Assembly: GCF_009730915.1 (NCBI RefSeq)
Contig: NC_052490.1
Span: 31,992,625-32,056,624, forward strand
Length of the DNA stretch: 64,000 nt
Direction: 5' to 3'
DNA from: Dioscorea cayenensis subsp. rotundata
Taxonomy: Eukaryota > Streptophyta > Magnoliopsida > Dioscoreales > Dioscoreaceae
Part shown: positions 1 through 9,627 of the stretch, in pieces
Numbering within the stretch: the stretch's first letter is position 1
Layout of the letters: each line of letters opens with the position of its first letter
The notes under the pieces: generated by a model
Told to the model about the DNA's origin: nothing
The model's input: the letters and a program-made list of their open reading frames with translations, nothing else
Database searches by the model: none
Translations under genes and position numbers: made by a program

Positions 1-853
1 TATGTCAAGGCAAGTGCCTTTGATCTACCTTGCTTGGATCTATGTTAATGAATAGCAAAAGGCCATGGCCATATTGACAGCACAAAAAGAAATCCATACT
101 TACTCGAGACCCATAGTTTTAGCAAAAAAACAAACAAAAGAACCTGAGGATTCTCTCTTACAAAAATCAACTCTCTTGTACACTCATTTTTAGTACATAA
201 ACTTTAACAAGCAGCAATATAAACACTTAAATGTATCCAAGTACTTAAAAACAATTAAATCACTTTCTAGTAGTTCTAGAAAAGGGATCATATGTGAGAT
301 TTCATTGGTGTTCTATCCACATGAAGTGCAATCTACTTGAGGTTTCTAACACTTCCAAGTATTGAACTACACAATGCATGCTAAGTTATCGATCTCAGAC
401 ATAGGCACTGCATTTCCCTTCACGTGTCTAGAAACTAATGGTAATGCAAAATAAAAAGTTCAGAAGGTCCAACTAGTCACAACATTGGACATCATGGAAT
501 AAGTGTCATATATCAACAGTGCCACAATTGAAATGAATAAAAGCATCCTAGATAATAAATCAGCAACTTACGACAGAAACAAACCAATTATCCATCCTCA
601 AAAGCTGTGAAACATAAGGCATGATATCTTCCCATTTTTTTCAACATTCTAAAATTATCTATGGAACATAGTGACAGAGGAAATTTAAAAGATGGTGATG
701 ATATCAATATCTTTGCTCGTGTTATAACATACCATTTCATGGCAAATGAACACAGCTATAAATCCACAATGACAATTGCAAGCTAGTTTGTAAAGAACTA
801 AGTATGGTCATCCTCATGAAGCATTGAATAAATGAAGGACACCTCAGCTACTT
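1..853. other. Intergenic/3' flank, no gene recognised
   Basis: AT-rich sequence with no open frame of note and no family I recognise. The part next to 853 is the 3' flank of the minus-strand WTF1 gene and probably contains its 3' UTR. No repeat structure was obvious. Confidence 0.5.
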
Positions 854-2413
854 CTACCATCGTTCTCTTGGTCTGCCGTCAGGAAACACTGGTACAAGAA
901 CCTTATCTTCCTTCGGTGTCGAGGCATTTTGGTTCTGTAATTTACCTGCTTCAAAACTAATTCCCTCACCATCACTGAAATCAGGCGGCAGGTCCTCCTC
1001 TTCGTCACTCCAATCATCATCCTCATCATCCTCATCATCCTCATCATCAAACTCACTGTCCATCCCACTAGGCCTGAAATTATCAACATCAGACCATTCT
1101 TCATCACCTTCTGCCCCACTACCTTCTTCCAAAGCCTCTTCATCTCCACTGGCAGTAACAGCATTCTTCACACCTCTCCTTGGAAACCTCGGTACCGCCA
1201 CAAGTGACCTGAGCTTCTCCTTAAGGATCAACAGCTTATTCTTCTCAATCAACTGAGAATCCCGATAAGCTTCACGGAGAAACACTGAATCCCTTTCCCC
1301 TTTCAATGACACATAGAAAATATCTGGATGTCTGATGAGCATCCCCCTCAGTTGCTGTGAGAACCGAAACTCCTCCCTAAAGTGTGTGAGGTGATCCACC
1401 AATGTCCTCTTCTCAAGGGTAAGGCTGAGTATCTCATGAACAACAGCGCAAGCATGCCTCTCCTTCTCAACACTCCCAGACCTCAGTTCAGAGAAATCAG
1501 AGTACGGAGAGATGTAAGGAATGTCCCTAAACTGCGAAATCCTTCTCATCTCTCCCTTGGAGAGATTCAAACCTTTCGGCAGCCTCACTCTTTTGAATTT
1601 GAGAGGCCTATCAATGATCAAATCCCTCTCTTCCATCTCTCTGATCCTGTTTTCCTCTTCTGCCACCTCTGCGGCCGAAACTGCGAGCTCAGGGTCCCAA
1701 TGCGTCAGCTCCAGGGCTGGCCCCCGGTCGGTGGACACCACTTTGAAGTACTGAGGATATCGATGGCAAATAGTGGTCCAGAAGTCCGATGGGAGCCCCA
1801 AATCCGTCTTCAAATGCGCAATCTTTTCCAAAAGAATGCGCTTTTCCAGCGACATCATCAAGAGCTTCCTCAGCTTCACCACAACCAACTGCTCCATCTC
1901 GTTCCGCACCCTCATCTCCTCCAAATACAGCCTCTCGGCTTCCGGCGTGAGCCTGAACTTCAAAGAGTAGACGCCCTCCTCCACGATATCAAAAACCGCC
2001 GGAAATCGCTTCAAGAGCGCGATGAACCGGCGCTTGCGAGTGAGCCCTAGGTCTCTGCGGAACCTGCCAAGGTCTCGGAGGTTCATTATCCGATCAGGCT
2101 GGTTCACAAGGATGCTCCGGATCTTCATCACCAGCTTGAGCTTCTTCTCTCTCTGGATAACATTATCGAATGGGAGCTCCTTCCTTCTCTTAACGACGGC
2201 CACAATCGGTGCCCTTCTTCCCAAAAGCTTCATCCTTCTCTCATAGAAGACGAGGTTTTCACCCAAGAATGGCGTTCTATGGGTTGAAATGGGTGAGAAA
2301 GAGGCATGCGCTCTTGCGGGGAAGATGGGGAGTTTGAGGTGTGGGGATGGGAAGGAGAGGGAGAAGGGAAAAGCGGTGGCACCATTGGAGGAGAGGAGGA
2401 GCTTTGCATCCAT
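854..2413 (-). CDS. WTF1: WTF1-like PORR-domain group II intron splicing factor, chloroplast
   Basis: A single-exon frame of 519 residues. The family (plant organelle RNA recognition, PORR, formerly DUF860) binds organellar introns. WTF1 works with the RNase III-like protein RNC1 in splicing chloroplast group II introns (established for maize WTF1). Seen here: a Ser/Pro/Phe-rich N-terminus suited to a plastid transit peptide; a PORR domain from about residue 75 to 415, with recognisable blocks such as QPDRIMNLRDLGRFRRDLGL, EEGVYSLKF and SQQLRGMLIRHPDIFYVSLK; then a strongly acidic Asp/Glu tail at about 440-490, which is typical of WTF1 rather than of other PORR members. The start is the first ATG of the frame. 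The acidic tail produces long antisense frames that are not genes. The next gene upstream on the same strand is a PPR protein that ends 525 bp away. Confidence 0.95.
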   Translation of the reverse strand: MDAKLLLSSNGATAFPFSLSFPSPHLKLPIFPARAHASFSPISTHRTPFLGENLVFYERRMKLLGRRAPIVAVVKRRKELPFDNVIQREKKLKLVMKIRSILVNQPDRIMNLRDLGRFRRDLGLTRKRRFIALLKRFPAVFDIVEEGVYSLKFRLTPEAERLYLEEMRVRNEMEQLVVVKLRKLLMMSLEKRILLEKIAHLKTDLGLPSDFWTTICHRYPQYFKVVSTDRGPALELTHWDPELAVSAAEVAEEENRIREMEERDLIIDRPLKFKRVRLPKGLNLSKGEMRRISQFRDIPYISPYSDFSELRSGSVEKERHACAVVHEILSLTLEKRTLVDHLTHFREEFRFSQQLRGMLIRHPDIFYVSLKGERDSVFLREAYRDSQLIEKNKLLILKEKLRSLVAVPRFPRRGVKNAVTASGDEEALEEGSGAEGDEEWSDVDNFRPSGMDSEFDDEDDEDDEDDDWSDEEEDLPPDFSDGEGISFEAGKLQNQNASTPKEDKVLVPVFPDGRPRERW

Positions 2414-2938
2414 GGATTCTGGTTGGAGTTGTGAGAAGCTAAAGATTAGGGATGGCCAAAGCCAAAGGTGAGACCTTTGTGAAGTCCAGGATGATGATGA
2501 GAAGTTGGGGTTTTCTCAGTAAAACCCTGCTCTGATATTTTTAGAATATAAACCATCAATAAAAAATTATATTGATATTAATAATATTTAAAAATAAAAA
2601 AAAAATCTAAATAAATAAATTGATGAGTAAACTTTATTATTTTTTTTTTATTTACAAGTGCATGTATAGCCGAAAAGGATGCGCAAAATGCAACATAATA
2701 CAAATCTACGTCTTTATTCAACCAATGCGGAGATTAGGCTTTAAATCCGCATCCACAACTTGAACACTTGCTTTGCAATGGGGCCGGAAAACCTTCACTT
2801 CAGATTTTATAATAAACAAAATTTATGAATTAGATATTCCAAAACTTAAGCTTTAATCCAATAAATTCACCATTTTTTAAATTCAAAAATATAAAGTATA
2901 AAACAATATTAATAAGTACAAACATATCAATAGATTAG
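2414..2938. other. Intergenic spacer between WTF1 and the PPR gene
   Basis: About 0.5 kb of AT-rich DNA. It must hold the WTF1 promoter and 5' UTR and the PPR gene 3' UTR. No clear TATA box or repeat could be assigned. Confidence 0.5.
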
Positions 2939-5116
2939 CTAAAGATCCTCTCTGTAACAATGAAAACCAGTATCAGAATCAATAAAAGAGCTGTCATTAG
3001 CTATTAACTCATCTAAAACATCATAAATTTCATCTCTCTGAGGGTGATTTCTATCCTCTACACAGAACACATGAACAATCTCCTTCACTTCAATCCAACT
3101 ACATCCAGGAATTTTCTTTACATTCAGTTCCCTCAATCTTTTCCTCACTTTCATTACTTCCTGCCATTTCCCAAGTTTAGCATAAATGTTAGACATAACC
3201 ACAAATGCAGTTATGTTCTTTGAATCAAAACTCAGCATTCTTTCAGCCACATTTTCACCAACTTCTAAATCCATGCAAAACCAGCATGCATTCAGTAAAG
3301 CTCCCCAGATTGCAGTATCTGCTTCAACGGGCATTTCAGTAATGAACTTCTCTGCTTCTCTTACCAATCCTGATCGCCCGAGAAGATCCACCATACATGC
3401 ATAATGTTCCAATGTAGGTACCAAGCCATAGTTCTTCTGCATCGAGTTAAAAAAATTCATACCTTCATTCACCATACCAGCATGACCACATGCTAAAATA
3501 AGTCCTACAAATGTAACTACATTTGGATCGATGCCTTTTTTAATCATTTGGACGAACATGAGGATTGCCTCGGTTGCATGACCACTATGTGCCAGTGCAT
3601 TGATCAGTGCAGTCCATGAGGCAATGTTAGGGGAATCAATGTTGTTGAATGAGGTTCTGGCATCTGTGATACTTCCACATTTGGCATACATGTCTACTAG
3701 AGATGTGCCAACATATGTGTTTGATTCAAATGGTGTTTTGCTCAAGTGAGCATGAAGCATTCTGCCTTGTTGCAATGTACCTATACTGGCACAAGCACGA
3801 AACAATGCGGAGAATGTTGATCTGCTGCATTCTACTGATGAACGACGCATAGCTGCATACAACTTCAGAGCCTCTGTGTTTTGGTCATCTTGAATGTAGC
3901 CTGAAATCATCGAATTCCATGTGACCGTGTTCTTCTCCTGCTTAATATGGTTGAAGATATTCACAGCTTCATCAAGGTCGCCATTTTGGTGGTACACTGA
4001 TATCATGGTGTTCAGTGATACGATGTTTTTGCAAGGCATTTCAGCAAACAGATTTTTGGAATCGGCAATCCGGCCTTCCTGAGCATAACCTTTGATCATC
4101 AAGTTATAAGTGACTGAATTTCGCTCAATCATCTGATTAAAGACCAGCTCTGCATTCTCAATCCTACCAGCCGATACAAGACTTGCAATCAGTGTATTTG
4201 AAGCACTCAAACACGGGGAATTCAATTGGTTGGATACTCGCATTGCATTTTCAACAGCATCACAATTGCAGTAAAATTCAATGAGTGCACCACAGACAGA
4301 TTGATCCAATTCAAAGCCACATTTCATCAAGCATCCATGAACACACTTCCCATAATCCAAAGCTCCCAACTTGCCACAAACTCGAAGAATACAATCATAA
4401 GTGAACTCATTTGCCAATGCCTCACCTCTCGCTCTCATCCAAAGAAACAATTCTAGAGCCTTGCCACACTCCTCACCACTCCTTGAATACCCTGACATCA
4501 AAGATGTCCATGAAACAACATCACGGATTGGCATTCTCTCAAACAAGTTCATAGCATCAGTCATCATATTACACCTAACAAAACCAACAAGCATCAAGCT
4601 CCACAGCAAAGAATTACGGCAATGCAACAAGTTGAAAAGGCGGCATGCATCATCAATACAAAAGCATGAAGTATAAAAATTAAGCAAAGCACTGCCCACC
4701 AGCTCAAAGTCCTCAGAGCCTGATTTCAAGATAATCGAGTGTATCTGCTTGCCAAACTCCTCGTTGCCAATGCGGGAGCAAGCGCTGAGAACCGACACGA
4801 AAGTGGTCTCATTGAGAGTCAAGTAGCAAGAGTGCATGTGCTTGGCCATGGTGAGAGCTTCCTGAGTTTTGCCACACTTTGAGCAACCAGAGATCATGGC
4901 ATTCCATGAGACTACCGTTCTGTGGGGCATTCTGTCGAACAGTTCCTGTGCATGGATTAGATTTCCTTTGCTGAGGCACTCAGACAGCAGAACGTTTTGA
5001 CTAATAATGTTTGACAATAGTGCTTTATTGGATTTTTGGGAGGAAAGTAAACGAGTGGGTTGCTTGCTAATTTGGTCCTTAATGTTTGGGATAATTATTT
5101 TGGTTCTATGTAACAT
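2939..5116 (-). CDS. Pentatricopeptide-repeat protein, PLS class with E/E+ motifs
   Basis: An intronless frame of 725 residues, as usual for plant PPR genes. PPR proteins are organellar sequence-specific RNA-binding proteins. The PLS class with E/E+ extensions mainly specifies sites for C-to-U editing and recruits a DYW deaminase in trans. Seen here: about 15 tandem P/L/S repeats from residue ~45 with phrases such as VVSWNAMISG, VVSWTSLMSGYSRSG and NIASWTALINALAHSGHA; then the E motif (around GCSWIEVKEIVHVF) and an E+ stretch containing IYDVLDELI, ending without a DYW domain. The N-terminus (MLHRTKIIIPNIKDQISKQP) is basic with few acidic residues, which suits a mitochondrial or plastid presequence. 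I cannot name the exact orthologue. A MITE lies about 80 bp upstream of the ATG. Confidence 0.94.
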   Translation of the reverse strand: MLHRTKIIIPNIKDQISKQPTRLLSSQKSNKALLSNIISQNVLLSECLSKGNLIHAQELFDRMPHRTVVSWNAMISGCSKCGKTQEALTMAKHMHSCYLTLNETTFVSVLSACSRIGNEEFGKQIHSIILKSGSEDFELVGSALLNFYTSCFCIDDACRLFNLLHCRNSLLWSLMLVGFVRCNMMTDAMNLFERMPIRDVVSWTSLMSGYSRSGEECGKALELFLWMRARGEALANEFTYDCILRVCGKLGALDYGKCVHGCLMKCGFELDQSVCGALIEFYCNCDAVENAMRVSNQLNSPCLSASNTLIASLVSAGRIENAELVFNQMIERNSVTYNLMIKGYAQEGRIADSKNLFAEMPCKNIVSLNTMISVYHQNGDLDEAVNIFNHIKQEKNTVTWNSMISGYIQDDQNTEALKLYAAMRRSSVECSRSTFSALFRACASIGTLQQGRMLHAHLSKTPFESNTYVGTSLVDMYAKCGSITDARTSFNNIDSPNIASWTALINALAHSGHATEAILMFVQMIKKGIDPNVVTFVGLILACGHAGMVNEGMNFFNSMQKNYGLVPTLEHYACMVDLLGRSGLVREAEKFITEMPVEADTAIWGALLNACWFCMDLEVGENVAERMLSFDSKNITAFVVMSNIYAKLGKWQEVMKVRKRLRELNVKKIPGCSWIEVKEIVHVFCVEDRNHPQRDEIYDVLDELIANDSSFIDSDTGFHCYREDL

Positions 5117-5197
5117 AATCGCTCATGCATCCACAATTCACTCTCTTTCCCTCCTCTTCCGCTCTCATAATGTGTGTATATATATATATATATTATA

Positions 5198-5453
5198 GGT
5201 ATAATAGTCCCTCTAATATAGTCAGTGTGCCCCTTTGGTCCCTCTAATATGATTTGTCTCTAGTAAGTCTCTATATCTTAATTTTTAAAAAATATAAATC
5301 TCTCTCTTTAATATAATTTGTCCATAGACAGTCCCTATCAGGACTTATAATTCTTAAAAATTATAATACAAGGACCTCTTAGGGACAAATTATATTAGAA
5401 GGACCAAATTGACAGACTGACTATATTAAAAGGACTAAATAATGTATTCTACC
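5198..5453. mobile_element. MITE, GTCCCTCTAATATAG family, copy 1
   Basis: A ~255-bp element with imperfect terminal inverted repeats. The left end begins GGTATAATAGTCCCTCTAAT and the right end is its complement (ACTATATTAAAAGGACTAAA, ending ACC). The interior alternates 'GTCCCT' and 'AGGGAC' phrases, so it can fold back on itself. Flanking TA-rich sequence (TATA on both sides) may be the target duplication. Two further copies lie near 60.7 and 63.4 kb. It has no coding capacity. Confidence 0.8.
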
Positions 5454-6069
5454 TATATTATATAATGGTAAAGCTAGTCATTCATTAAAATAGATAAATA
5501 ATTCTACCACAGGGTTTTTGGTACATTGGCATTACTCCATTATGAAAAACTTAATGCCCCGATTAAAAATGTGCTCAACATAGTGATGCTATAATTCTGA
5601 ATATAGAAGCGGATTTATAGCTCAATCTTCATATCTGCCAAGTGATAGTGTAAATCTTGATGTTGCCTGCACTGCACGCCTCGAGTTTTTGACACTCTCA
5701 AAAAAATAAATAAATAAATAAATAATCATAATTTTTGGATAATATATAAAATAAATATTATATTGAATATATTCGAAATATAGAACTAAAAAAATAAATT
5801 AAGTAAATAAAATAAAGAAATTTTATTAAACATAATTAAAGTCAATAAATAAATAAATAAATAAATAACTATTGATGTAAAATACAGATAGAGACACATC
5901 TAATTGCATGCAATAGAGCCAAGACTTTCCCGCTTTGTTAGAGTCACCCGCTCTTTGATTAACATACTAGCATATTGAACAAAAGTTAAAAAGCACAAGC
6001 AGCAACTATGATGAGTAACAGGATGTGTTGTTACATTTTCCTTTGTCTATGATGAATAAGAATAAAGGT
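5454..6069. other. Intergenic, AT-rich with (AAAT)n runs
   Basis: No coding signal. It contains two (AATA/AAAT)n microsatellites at about 5701-5725 and 5846-5868. The right edge is the 3' flank of the GH18 gene. Confidence 0.5.
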
Positions 6070-8912
6070 TCAGAGAAGATCAAAAAAGTAATCTAAACCT
6101 TGACCAATTTCCCAAATGGAAAGAGCAGCACCCCATTTCTTAGCTTCATTAAGCCTTGTAGAGATTGACATCAAAGATGGATAGAACACAGCATGCTTTT
6201 GATTGTTAGATGTGTAAATGAAGTAGTGCTCTTCACTCTTCTCTTCCCACTTTATACTTGGCTTGTGCTTCTCTAGCAGAAAGATGTAATCCCGGCCAGT
6301 GATTGCTCCGCCACCTGAACCTTCATATGAGATTCAAACTGTTAGCAACATGCTCTTTGTTTTTTCTTAATTTTGCAGAGTGTTATTCTATACATGGCAT
6401 AAAAGGAATTTTTGTCAAGTATGAATTATAATTCCCATGCAAAGTGCTAAGCATGAAAGTCTGGGAGCAAAGTTGTCTATGTGACAAACAATTAGAACGT
6501 TCCACGGGGAATAAAAAAACACAGACGGTGGGACTTGCTTGCTAAACTTCATATCAAAGATATCTCAATAGCTGAAAGCAGGACCATGATGTCTGATGTT
6601 TTTTCAGGCATCTTCTGCAGTTGATCATAACTCATAAGAGAAAATGCATACCTCCTGACAATATGTAATCATTTCCATAAAAATTGATGCCGAGGAAGAT
6701 CATATGACCATCTTTAGCATCATTGAGGAGGAGTTGCAAAGAAGATTGAATCCATTTCAAAGGAGCATTCGGGCCAGGGTTTTGAGGGCTTGAGAAGTCG
6801 TAAGTCATAATTGAAAAACCATCTACTGCATTCTTTAGTTCTTGAATATCCTGAGGTCCAAAATCATATTCACCAAGATTTTGGGAACGTGGAGCAGGAA
6901 TGACATAAATCAACTCTAAATGATGGCTAGAATTTGTTGTTGATGTCACTGAATGCAATGCTTCTCCCAGATGCTTAATAAACTTCAACGCCTGAAAGAC
7001 ACCAAAAAATAACATACAAAGCCCAGTGAATTCACAATTTATAAATCAAAAGTCACATAAGCCAGCACAACTCCACATGGATACAATTGCTGCTATATTA
7101 ACAACAATAATCACTGTATTCACTGGAAGTATAAAAAGCATTCGTGGAAAGTCGAAGTCCTCACTGGTATTTCCAAACTGTTGAAATTTGAATTATACAA
7201 TCTTCAAACAACACTGATCAGCATTTGCTAGCAATCAGATTTTACTAATGGAGAGTAAGATATCCCATTTCTTCAAAAAGTTCTTAAGAAAGCCTCGGAG
7301 ATTGTCAGATAGCATTGAATGAAGAAAGATTTTGTCTTTGATAATATTAAAAAAAAACAAACAACACAATTCTAAACATCAAACTACTTTAACATGAAGA
7401 TAAATTAGAACACTGTCTTATTTTTATTATGACAGCTTATAATAAAACTCAGGCCTCAACTTTGTCTGTCACTCAATAGAACAGTTTCTTAGACATCTGA
7501 ATTGTTATATTCCATAAATACAGAATTTGGCCTTGAAACTAAAACTAAGATTAAAGTGGAATTTCATGATTCTCGGTGAGAGTCCTTTCACATGTAGAAG
7601 AGCTAAAAACATGTCAAGTAAAAGACACATGGTAAAGAAAATGAACACAAGAACAGCCAATGGTATCAGAACTCCAATATGCACAAGACAGTAAACAAAA
7701 ACTTACAATCTTAGATAATTCAACATAAGCTATGCATCTAGAAGTTTGAGATTTACCATAAGGCGCATGTCTGGATCTTGAAGCACACCGTAAGCAGCCC
7801 ATCTTGACCACGACTCTAGCACTATCCCATCATAACCCATTTCCCTATTAACTGAAGAGTATTTGTTATATTTAAACAAAAAAGAGGCTCCTAAGGCATT
7901 GTTGCAAGATTGACAAGAACAAGGAAATGTACAGAAGTCATACTCGCATTCTTTCACTATAATGTCAATTGCTTTTCGCCATTGCTTTTTCTTAGTGATA
8001 AACTCAGCAGGAAATGCTTCTAGCACAACCCTAGGCAAAACCTGCCACACACACACACACAAATATCAACACAAACTTGATAAACAAGGAAAATTCATTC
8101 TAATATCTTATAAAATCTAGATAGAATATAGGAAAGGAATCCAAATTGAAACAACACCAAAGAATGCCCATTCTTTTGGAGATCCGAAATCCATCCAGCA
8201 TCTGCATTGTGGCGCCCTTCCAGAACAAAATCCTTTCCTTTGCTGATCAAAGATCACATCTTGTGAGAAAAAGTAGAAAACTTATTATTCAAATTAGCAC
8301 ATTCATTTCATCAAATTATTTATTTATACCTTTTCAGCTCGTACCAAACTGGTGATACATGCGTTAGTTTTGAAGAGAAAAGCTTCGCCATTTCATAGCC
8401 CCGCGAGTTCCTCAATTTTCATTCCAAAGTATCAGAGAAGGAACACTCATGTATAATCTCATGAACAAAATATATAAATCAACGGAAGTGATTACCATGG
8501 AGTAACATACGCCAGGACTGGATTCTCAAAGTGTTTTCGCGTCCGATTTTCAGAAACCCTAGAGTGCTCCTGAAAAACGAAAATTGGGAAATTGAGATCC
8601 AGAGAGAAAAGGCAAGCAATGAGGAGGGATTCGACGACTCACCGCAAGGATTTCATGGAACGCAACGTTGGGCTTGACGAGGCCTCTCTCGTAGACAGAG
8701 AGGATCGGAGAGACACTGCGAGGGTTACGTAGAATGAAATAGAGGGCGAGAGGAACAAAAACGAGAGCGAAGGGGAAGAAGAAGACGAAAGGCGATCGGT
8801 AGATGGAAGAAGTCATCGGTCTGGTTCGATGAGTTCGTGCCGGATTTCCTGGCCGGCCTCCGGCGCTGGAATCCGGCAACGCCCGGCGATCTCGCCTTTT
8901 CGCGGCGGCCAT
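6070..8912 (-). CDS. CHID1: GH18 chitinase-domain-containing protein (CHID1/SI-CLP homologue)
   Basis: Eight exons keep frame with GT-AG sites: 8643-8912, 8496-8569, 8330-8410, 8158-8242, 7944-8041, 7757-7844, 6652-6991 and 6070-6314, giving 426 residues. From memory the Arabidopsis homologue At4g01040 is about 430. Residues 1-40 are basic and Ser/Pro-rich; 41-61 form a hydrophobic membrane anchor ([20 protein letters not shown]), so it is likely a type II membrane or secretory-pathway protein. The rest is a GH18 barrel with [59 protein letters not shown] and a C-terminal [16 protein letters not shown]. The canonical GH18 DxxDxDxE catalytic motif is not intact (DGIVLESW instead). A carbohydrate-binding, non-hydrolytic role as proposed for animal CHID1 is therefore plausible; this is inference. 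The start is the first ATG ahead of the basic stretch. Confidence 0.95.
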
Positions 8913-9627
8913 TGCTGTTAACCCCGACGAGCTTCGCTTCTCACTTCTCAGATCACAAGTCCAATTGAAAGCATGCTTTTTTTTCTCACATATGCCCCTA
9001 CGATTTTCAAATTCTCTAAATGCTCCACAAAATAAATAAATAAATAAAATTAAAAAAAAATCTATTTTTATTTGTTTTAAACTACAATATATTATATTGA
9101 AATTAACATGTGAATAAAATAACAGTAAATCCATGATTTATTTTTTCAGCTTTATGATATTCCTCAAATTCATAAAATTAAAATAAAAAACCTTAATTTT
9201 TTACATTGTAGCCCGTTCTACTATTATTAACAAGTGTGATAATGTATAATTAAAAGTGTTTTTTATAACTTATATCATTCTTTGTATCAAATAATAATGA
9301 AATATATTAAATATTTTTTAAAATTAAAGAATACAATTAAATTAAATTAAATTAAATTAAGATTATCATACGGTAGAAAAAAATGTTTAGTGTGAAATTT
9401 TAGCAAAATCTGAAACATAGGGATTAATCCATTAGCATGAAAATTTATGAGGACTAATAAATCATTTTAATATTCTTCTGTTTCCTATTATATTAGAGAG
9501 CAAACAGCAGATCCACAGCAACCTTATCTACATTATATCATGAACACCAGGGCACCAAAATGAAGCTTCAAAACATGGAATTATTGAACTCCATGCTTCA
9601 CTCTTAGACCTTCAAGCTTGGATTTTC
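8913..9627. promoter_or_regulatory. Divergent intergenic region between CHID1 and the DYW PPR gene
   Basis: About 0.7 kb shared by the divergent promoters of the GH18 gene (minus) and the DYW PPR gene (plus). It is AT-rich with an (ATTAA)n run near 9336-9360. No element could be assigned with confidence. Confidence 0.5.

Noticed and set aside
844-2246. Several open frames on the plus strand and an alternative minus frame across WTF1
   Set aside because: They are shadows of the PORR coding sequence, with composition set by its Arg/Leu-rich and Asp/Glu-rich codons; no family resemblance.
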